NCBI GenBank assembly: GCA_021790615.1
Contig: JAJYGW010000350.1
Location: 1 to 11,020 of the forward strand
Source: Actinomycetes bacterium
GTDB lineage: Bacteria; Actinomycetota; Acidimicrobiia; Acidimicrobiales; JAKAOS01
Length of the DNA: 11,020 nt
Reading direction: 5' to 3'
Below, one piece after another: positions 6,881 to 11,020 of the stretch. The translations under genes were made by a program, and so were the position numbers. Every line of letters begins with the position of its first letter. The first letter of the stretch is position 1. Below the pieces are notes generated by a model, which saw only the letters and a list, made by a program, of their open reading frames with translations, made no database searches and had not been told where the DNA came from.

Positions 6881-8055
6881 TTGAGCGCCTGGAGCACGTC
6901 TTGGATCACGTCGTTTGCGTCCTCGATCCCGACCGAGACGCGAAGCAGGTTCTCCGGCACGAAGCTTGCTTCGCGCGGGACGTACTCGCGGCCCCGCCAT
7001 CCTGCGGCCGGGTGCATGACGAGCGTGTGGACATCTCCGAGGCTCGCGGCATAGGTACAGAGCTTTAGCCGGCTCACGAACGCGGCTGCCTCCGCGAAGC
7101 CACCTTTCGCCTCGAACGACAAGAGCCCACCGTAACCCGACATCTGACGCGCGGCCACCTCGTGACCGGGATGGGTCGCGAGTCCTGGGTAGAACACCCT
7201 CTCGACTCGCGGGTGCGCGGCCAGCCGCTCAGCGAGAGCAAGCGCCGTCGCGTTTTGCTGCCTGACCCGCAGGGCGATTGTTCGTATCCCCCGTTGCAGG
7301 ATCCAGGCATCGAGTGGGCCGAGGACGCAGCCGACCAGGACTTGGGGCCACCAGACGCGCTCCAGCAGCTCCAAGCGGCCCGATACCGCCCCGGCGATCA
7401 CGTCGGAGTGCCCTCCCATGAACTTGGTGCCCGACTCGACGACGAGGTCGATGCCGGCCGAGATCGGCCGGGAGTTGACGCAGCTCGCAACCGTATTGTC
7501 GGCTACCGACACGATGCCACGGTGGCGGCAGACCTGCGCGACGCCTGCGAGATCTGTCACCGTCATGAGCGGGTTGCTCGGAGTTTCCACGTACACGAGC
7601 TTGGTGCGCGCAGTGATCGCCTCATCGACCGCGGAGGGGCTCATCTTGTCGAGGTAGGTCACCTCTATGCCGAAACGTTCCAGCTCGCTCAGCAGCTCGA
7701 GGGTCTCTCCGTAGCACTCGGTGCCCACTACGAGGTGGTCCCCTGCGCTCGTCAGGGCAAAGATGGTCGTGAAGATGGCCGCCATGCCGGAGCTGGTCAG
7801 GAGTGTCGCCTCGGAGCCCGCGAGCCCCGAGACGAGCTTCGCGACGCGATCGACGGTCGGATTGCCGTAACGACCGTAGAACTTGACTGGACGGGGAGTC
7901 CCGGCCAGCTCGTGGAAGAGTGCCTGGCTGGATCGGGTGAAGGTGACCGACATGTCGATCGCCGGCGCGACGCCGAGCTCGTCTCCATAGCCGCTGTCGG
8001 CGTGCACGGCCACGGTCGCCGCGTCCGGCCGGTTGTCTTGTGGCTGGTCATTCAT
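6877..8055 (-). CDS. PLP-dependent Cys/Met-metabolism enzyme (gamma-lyase or gamma-synthase type)
   Basis: A 392-residue enzyme of the cystathionine gamma-synthase/gamma-lyase, methionine gamma-lyase and O-acylhomoserine sulfhydrylase family. Counting from the ATG at 8055, YGRYGNPT (60-67) supplies Tyr and Arg to the PLP phosphate of the neighbouring subunit. ETPSNP (157-162) and ADNT (185-188) follow, and K211 in SGTKFMGGHSD is the PLP lysine. SLGDVHTLVMHPA and LLRVSVGIED close the fold. The Cys that marks classical methionine gamma-lyase (YGCT) is Glu here (CYGETLELL), so the exact reaction is unassigned. GGAG 7 bases upstream decides the start over an in-frame ATG at 8076 within the repeat. 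First gene of a three-gene operon with the phosphorylase and deaminase; this context points to homocysteine, methionine or another thioether substrate. Confidence 0.85.
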   Translation of the reverse strand: MNDQPQDNRPDAATVAVHADSGYGDELGVAPAIDMSVTFTRSSQALFHELAGTPRPVKFYGRYGNPTVDRVAKLVSGLAGSEATLLTSSGMAAIFTTIFALTSAGDHLVVGTECYGETLELLSELERFGIEVTYLDKMSPSAVDEAITARTKLVYVETPSNPLMTVTDLAGVAQVCRHRGIVSVADNTVASCVNSRPISAGIDLVVESGTKFMGGHSDVIAGAVSGRLELLERVWWPQVLVGCVLGPLDAWILQRGIRTIALRVRQQNATALALAERLAAHPRVERVFYPGLATHPGHEVAARQMSGYGGLLSFEAKGGFAEAAAFVSRLKLCTYAASLGDVHTLVMHPAAGWRGREYVPREASFVPENLLRVSVGIEDANDVIQDVLQALN

Positions 8056-8062
8056 CGTGGTG

Positions 8063-8066
8063 CTCC
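8063..8066 (-). promoter_or_regulatory. Ribosome binding site for the PLP gamma-lyase-type gene
   Basis: GGAG on the - strand is followed by seven bases (CACCACG) and the ATG at 8055. The in-frame ATG at 8076 has no comparable site, so the shorter product is preferred. Confidence 0.65.
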
Positions 8067-8092
8067 ATTCGACCATTTGGCCATTCGACCAT
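8065..8092. promoter_or_regulatory. 12-base perfect direct repeat upstream of the gamma-lyase operon
   Basis: CCATTCGACCAT occurs at 8065-8076 and again at 8081-8092, separated by TTGG (period 16). The proximal copy reaches the ribosome binding site of the gene at 8055. A repressor binding here would cover the translation start region, or would act from a promoter just upstream. A recent small duplication is the other explanation. No regulator gene for it is recognised nearby. Confidence 0.45.
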
Positions 8093-8137
8093 CCGGTCGC
8101 TTGGCTCGTGCCGCCGGACAGCGCCGGCCGGCTGCAC

Positions 8138-8148
8138 TATGGTCCATA
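8138..8148. promoter_or_regulatory. Short palindrome in the divergent region
   Basis: TATGG-T-CCATA is a perfect inverted repeat with 5-base arms, roughly midway between the divergent starts at 8055 and 8249. It could be a regulator site. It is short enough that chance is a real alternative. Confidence 0.25.
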
Positions 8149-8237
8149 CGTGAACATTTGTACCGTAGTCGACTGCCCGAAGGGTTGACTCAGGTGACCA
8201 CGATCACGGCGTTTGCCGATCTCACGCCCTGTTGGGC

Positions 8238-8241
8238 GGAG
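8238..8241 (+). promoter_or_regulatory. Ribosome binding site for the aminotransferase
   Basis: GGAG (within GGGCGGAG) lies 7 bases before the ATG at 8249. It favours this start over an in-frame ORF start 36 bases upstream at 8213. Confidence 0.65.
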
Positions 8242-8248
8242 CACAGAC

Positions 8249-9379
8249 ATGGCTGAGCAGCTTCCCGTCTTCGAGCTCGAGGAGTGGTTTCGCAGGTTCG
8301 CCTTCGTACCGGGGATGACGAACCTGTCCCCGAGCAACCCTTCGTCACCGAGCGTCGCGGAGCTGCTGGCCCTCTCCGGCCGGAGAGCTGACGAGATCGG
8401 CTCCGTGTCGCTCGACTACGGCGAGACAAAGGGAGCGCCCGCCCTTCGAGAGGCGATTGCGGGCCTCTATGAGACCGTCAGCCCGGACGAGGTCATGGTG
8501 ACCTCCGGGGCAGTCGAGGCGATCACGGTCTGCCTCGTGGCACTCGTCGGACGCGGCACGCGTGTGGTCCTCGAGACACCGATCTACGGCTCCTACGAAC
8601 CCCTCCTGCGCCGGCTCGGGGCCGAGGTCACTACCTACGAGCTCTCCCGAGCTGACAGCTACGAGTACGACACGAGTCGCCTCGCCGACCTCTTGGAGGA
8701 GACCCGAGCCGAGCTGCTCGTGGTCAATCCTTTCAACAACCCGACCGGACGGGGGATCGACTCGGCGGGGGCGTTTCGAGAGGTCGTCGCCCTCGCCGCT
8801 GATCTCGGCACCAAGGTGCTCTCAGACGAGGTGTTCCGTCAGATAGGTCTCGTGGGTCCGCCGCTCCCCTCGGTGATGGACCTCGGCGAAGGCGGAGTGG
8901 CCGTCGGTGACATGACCAAGCCGTGGGGTCTCGGCGGTCTGCGGATCGGCTGGCTCGCGACCCGGGACAGGGAGCTGCTAGAGCACGCGTTGAACGTGCG
9001 GGACTACACGACGAACAGCAACTCGTCGGTGAGCGAGTATCTGGCCGGCGTGGCTCTCGAGGCGCGCGAAGTGCTGCTCGAGCGCGCTCTTGCAGTCGCG
9101 CGTGGATCATTCGCCGAGGTGGACGCGCTCGTGTCAGCCAGCGGTGGCGCTCTCAGCTGGATTGGTCCCGCCGGCGGATACTGCGGCTGGGTCGAGGTGA
9201 GCACCGAGAGGGAGTCATCGGTGCCCGAGCTCTGTGCAGCGCTCGCCCTTGACACCCATCAGCTCTTTCTGCCCGGCGCGGTGTTCGGTCAGCAGTGGTC
9301 TCGCCATGTCCGCATCGGGCTTACCGCAGGTGCTGCGCCGCTTCGTGCCGGCCTAGAGGCGCTTGTTCAGCTGCTCTGA
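8249..9379 (+). CDS. PLP-dependent class I/II aminotransferase
   Basis: A 376-residue fold-type I aminotransferase. Residues 55-63 (LDYGETKGA) match the substrate-side glycine loop. NPFNNPTG (160-167) gives N164, and SDEVF (192-196) gives D193 to the pyridine nitrogen. K224 in DMTKPWGLGGLRIGW is the PLP lysine. An Arg in RHVRIGLT near the C-terminus should bind the substrate carboxylate. The tyrosine usual after DEV is Phe196. The N-terminal FELEEWFRRFAF resembles a branch that includes capreomycidine-synthase-like and unassigned aminotransferases, so a simple aspartate enzyme is less likely. It stands alone on its strand, divergent from the gamma-lyase operon across 193 bases, and converges on the MoaD-like gene with a 58-base gap. 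Transamination of a keto acid related to methionine would fit the neighbours but is not shown by the sequence. Confidence 0.85.
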   Translation: MAEQLPVFELEEWFRRFAFVPGMTNLSPSNPSSPSVAELLALSGRRADEIGSVSLDYGETKGAPALREAIAGLYETVSPDEVMVTSGAVEAITVCLVALVGRGTRVVLETPIYGSYEPLLRRLGAEVTTYELSRADSYEYDTSRLADLLEETRAELLVVNPFNNPTGRGIDSAGAFREVVALAADLGTKVLSDEVFRQIGLVGPPLPSVMDLGEGGVAVGDMTKPWGLGGLRIGWLATRDRELLEHALNVRDYTTNSNSSVSEYLAGVALEAREVLLERALAVARGSFAEVDALVSASGGALSWIGPAGGYCGWVEVSTERESSVPELCAALALDTHQLFLPGAVFGQQWSRHVRIGLTAGAAPLRAGLEALVQLL

Positions 9380-9437
9380 GCTCCGAGACGACGAGGCCGG
9401 GCTGAGCGCTCTTGCGATGGACGCTCCGGTCCGGGAT

Positions 9438-9887
9438 TCAGCCTCCCGCCATGGCTCCGAGGATCACGAACGGCTCGGTGCCGGCGAGCACCGGCGCTGG
9501 CAGGTCGCTGTCGGGCGGCTCGTGGGAGAGGTCCTCCTCACAGGCAAAGAAACGTATGAATGGTCTCCGCACCCTCGTTCGTGGGTCGCGGATGGTTCCT
9601 ATGAGAACCGGGTAGCGGGTTTCGAGGGCATCGAGGAGAGACGACTGGGTGCCGGGCGAGTCGAGCTCAAGTGTCACCTCGCTCCCGGTGCCGTGCCCAG
9701 GGCCGCTCGCGGTGCCGTGCCCAGGGCCGCGCTCGGTCTCCTTTTCGAGTTGCACAAGGGTTCGAAGGTGCGCCGGCAGCCTGACCCGCACGACGACCAG
9801 ATCGGGGCGCGGCGCGGTCCGAGGGACCGGTCCGGGCTGAGGATCTGGGGCCGGTCGTGGCTCGGGAGCGGACGCCTCCTCCGTCAC
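9438..9887 (-). CDS. MoaD/ThiS-like beta-grasp protein with C-terminal Gly-Gly
   Basis: A 149-residue protein. Residues 1-29 are a Pro-rich, probably disordered leader ([15 protein letters not shown]). From about 31 a beta-grasp domain runs: [14 protein letters not shown], then [23 protein letters not shown], ending [12 protein letters not shown]. The terminal Gly-Gly is the part that MoaD, ThiS and small ubiquitin-like modifiers use for adenylation and thiocarboxylation or conjugation. A conserved-looking segment [19 protein letters not shown] (108-126) distinguishes it from ordinary MoaD. The GTG start at 9887 forms GTGA with the stop of the beta-propeller gene, so the two are co-translated; a GTG at 9791 is the alternative and would remove the leader. 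I recall similar proteins beside BNR-repeat genes in other bacteria, but the function is unknown. No MoaE, MoeB/ThiF or JAB protease is in the window. Confidence 0.75.
   Translation of the reverse strand: MTEEASAPEPRPAPDPQPGPVPRTAPRPDLVVVRVRLPAHLRTLVQLEKETERGPGHGTASGPGHGTGSEVTLELDSPGTQSSLLDALETRYPVLIGTIRDPRTRVRRPFIRFFACEEDLSHEPPDSDLPAPVLAGTEPFVILGAMAGG
9686..9730 (-). repeat. 21-base perfect direct repeat (period 24) inside the beta-grasp gene
   Basis: CGGTGCCGTGCCCAGGGCCGC occurs at 9686-9706 and 9710-9730 except for the three intervening bases. On the coding strand it gives [16 protein letters not shown] (residues 55-70), a tandem octapeptide in the loop between the first two strands of the fold. 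It is in frame, so it lengthens a loop without breaking the gene. Confidence 0.8.
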
Positions 9888-10999
9888 GGCAGGGTCTGCA
9901 CCTCGACGGAGAGCACGGCCGGGAGATCGCGGACTATGGGAGCCCAGCTGTCCCCGGCGTTGGCTGAGGCATACACCTGCCCGCCTGTCGTGCCGAAGTA
10001 GATGCCACACGGGTCGAGGGAGTCGACGGCCATGGCATCGCGTAGCACGTTGACGTAGCAGTCGCGCTGGGGCAACCCGTCGGAGAGCGCCTCCCACTCG
10101 TCTCCGCCCGTCCTGCTCCGGTAGACGCGGAGCCTGCCATCGGGCGGGTAGTGCTCCGAGTCGCTCTTGATCGGCACGACGTAGATCGTCTCGGGCTCGT
10201 GGGCGTGTACGTCGATGGTGAAGCCGAAGTCGCTCGGGAGGTCTCCGCTCACCTCCCGCCACGACTCGCCGCAATCGTCGGTGCGCATGACGTCCCAGTG
10301 CTTTTGCATGAAGAGCACGTCGGGGCGGGACGGGTGCATCGCAATGCGGTGCACGCAGTGTCCGACCTCGGCTTCGGGGGCCGGGATGCTCTCGGAGCTG
10401 AGGCCGCGATTGACCGGCTTCCAGGTGGTGCCGGCATCGTCGCTACGAAACACGCCCGCGGCCGAGATGGCGGTGTAGATCCGCTCTGGGTCCACAGGGT
10501 CGAGGACGATGGTGTGAAGGCACATGCCACCCGCGCCGGGCTGCCACGAAGACCCCGAGTCGTGCCGCCGAAGTCCCGAGACCTCTTCCCAGGTGGTGCC
10601 GGCATCGCTCGAGCGGAACAGGGCGGCATCCTCGACGCCCGCGTAGACGGTATCGGGGTCGCTGAGCGAGGGCTCGAGATGCCAGACGCGGGCGAACTCC
10701 CAAGGATGAGGAGTCCCGTCGTACCACTGGTGCGTCCCCGGTACGCCGGCGTAAGGAAACTGATTGCCGACCGCCTGCCAGGTGGTCCCGCCATCGTCGG
10801 ACCTCTGGACCAGCTGGCCGAACCAGCCGTTGGACTGCGACGCGTAGAGCCGGGACGGATCGACTGGCGACGCGTTCACGTGGTAGATCTCCCATCCGCC
10901 AAAGAACGGCCCGTTCACCTCCCAGCTCTTGCGACTTGCGTCTGCGTTGAGGATAAAGGCCCCCTTCCGGGTGCCGACGAGGACTCGTATGGTGCTCAT
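9884..10999 (-). CDS. BNR/Asp-box beta-propeller protein (sialidase/glycosyl-hydrolase-like)
   Basis: A 371-residue protein with six Asp-box-type repeats: SDDGGTTW (67-74), SSDAGTTW (130-137), SDDAGTTW (186-193), TDDCGESW (240-247), and two degenerate ones, SRTGGDEW (295-302) and SANAGDSW (345-352). The number and spacing suit a six- or seven-bladed propeller as in sialidases and sortilin-type VPS10 domains. The N-terminus [15 protein letters not shown] enters the first blade directly, with no signal peptide or membrane segment, so a cytoplasmic location is likely. The Asp boxes are structural, and I do not see a basis to claim hydrolase activity. The ATG at 10999 has AGGAG (11005-11009) five bases upstream. 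Its stop overlaps the start of the MoaD-like gene (GTGA), implying a shared function. Automatic names such as exo-alpha-sialidase should be read as fold only. Confidence 0.85.
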   Translation of the reverse strand: MSTIRVLVGTRKGAFILNADASRKSWEVNGPFFGGWEIYHVNASPVDPSRLYASQSNGWFGQLVQRSDDGGTTWQAVGNQFPYAGVPGTHQWYDGTPHPWEFARVWHLEPSLSDPDTVYAGVEDAALFRSSDAGTTWEEVSGLRRHDSGSSWQPGAGGMCLHTIVLDPVDPERIYTAISAAGVFRSDDAGTTWKPVNRGLSSESIPAPEAEVGHCVHRIAMHPSRPDVLFMQKHWDVMRTDDCGESWREVSGDLPSDFGFTIDVHAHEPETIYVVPIKSDSEHYPPDGRLRVYRSRTGGDEWEALSDGLPQRDCYVNVLRDAMAVDSLDPCGIYFGTTGGQVYASANAGDSWAPIVRDLPAVLSVEVQTLP

Positions 11000-11004
11000 C
11001 GCGA

Positions 11005-11009
11005 CTCCT
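11005..11009 (-). promoter_or_regulatory. Ribosome binding site for the beta-propeller gene
   Basis: AGGAG (part of AAAAGGAG on the - strand) sits five bases before the ATG at 10999 and confirms that start. Only 21 bases upstream of the gene are in the window, so its promoter or an upstream operon partner cannot be seen. Confidence 0.75.
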
Positions 11010-11020
11010 TTTGGTCCGCT

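Noticed and set aside
8185..8213. TTGACT as a -35 box for the aminotransferase
   Set aside because: At 17 bases spacing the -10 position reads GGCGTT, with no TANNNT match nearby. Not enough to call a promoter.
7162..8256. 364-codon open frame on + strand opposite the PLP enzyme
   Set aside because: Composition is that of an antisense shadow, with no family motifs, while the opposite strand carries the full PLP-enzyme signature set. Only its last 20 codons lie outside that gene; they are discussed as a possible leader.
9404..9426. GAGCG/CGCTC hairpin between the convergent aminotransferase and beta-grasp genes
   Set aside because: Five-base stem, 13-base loop and no T-run. It is expected by chance at this composition.
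9888..10274. Upstream extension of the beta-grasp gene to 10274
   Set aside because: The extra residues are an arginine-rich shadow of the beta-propeller gene. The GTG overlapping the propeller stop is the sensible start.
1..11020. tRNA, rRNA, CRISPR array, insertion sequence or attachment site
   Set aside because: Gaps between genes are 2 to 193 bases. None contains a cloverleaf-like sequence, spaced repeats of CRISPR form, a transposase or terminal inverted repeats that I can recognise.

Overview
The window is a GC-rich, gene-dense bacterial chromosome segment. Frequent GTG starts, one probable TTG start, G/C-ended codons and short gaps or overlaps suggest a high-GC actinobacterium. That is inference from composition and gene style only; there is no rRNA or marker gene to place it. 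No mobile element, tRNA or CRISPR array is seen, and the longest gene-free stretch is 193 bases (8056-8248).

Region A (1-4804) looks like a sugar or polyol module. Two paralogous medium-chain zinc-type dehydrogenases lie in tandem on the + strand (the first is cut by the window edge). They converge on a SorC-family sugar-responsive regulator on the - strand. Diverging from the regulator across an 80-base gap is a two-gene split transketolase (N- and C-terminal subunits, ATGA overlap). The gap holds a tandem 11-base repeat made of small palindromes, a natural candidate operator. The C-terminal subunit ends in an odd Gly-X-Pro-type tail encoded by a 9-base minisatellite.

Region B (4849-8055, - strand) is a tightly coupled three-gene operon, in transcription order: a PLP-dependent gamma-lyase/gamma-synthase of the Cys/Met family, a Udp/DeoD-type nucleoside phosphorylase (TTGA overlap), and a 5'-methylthioadenosine/S-adenosylhomocysteine deaminase-type amidohydrolase (17-base overlap). 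Together they suggest recycling of S-adenosylmethionine by-products through deaminated nucleosides. A class I/II aminotransferase (8249-9379, +) diverges from this operon. The shared 193-base region holds a 12-base direct repeat and a short palindrome.

Region C (9438-10999, - strand) is a two-gene unit: an Asp-box beta-propeller protein of the sialidase/BNR type, translationally coupled (GTGA) to a MoaD/ThiS-like beta-grasp protein that ends in Gly-Gly. No E1-like or MoaE-like partner lies within the window, so the role of this pair is open and is one of the more interesting points here.
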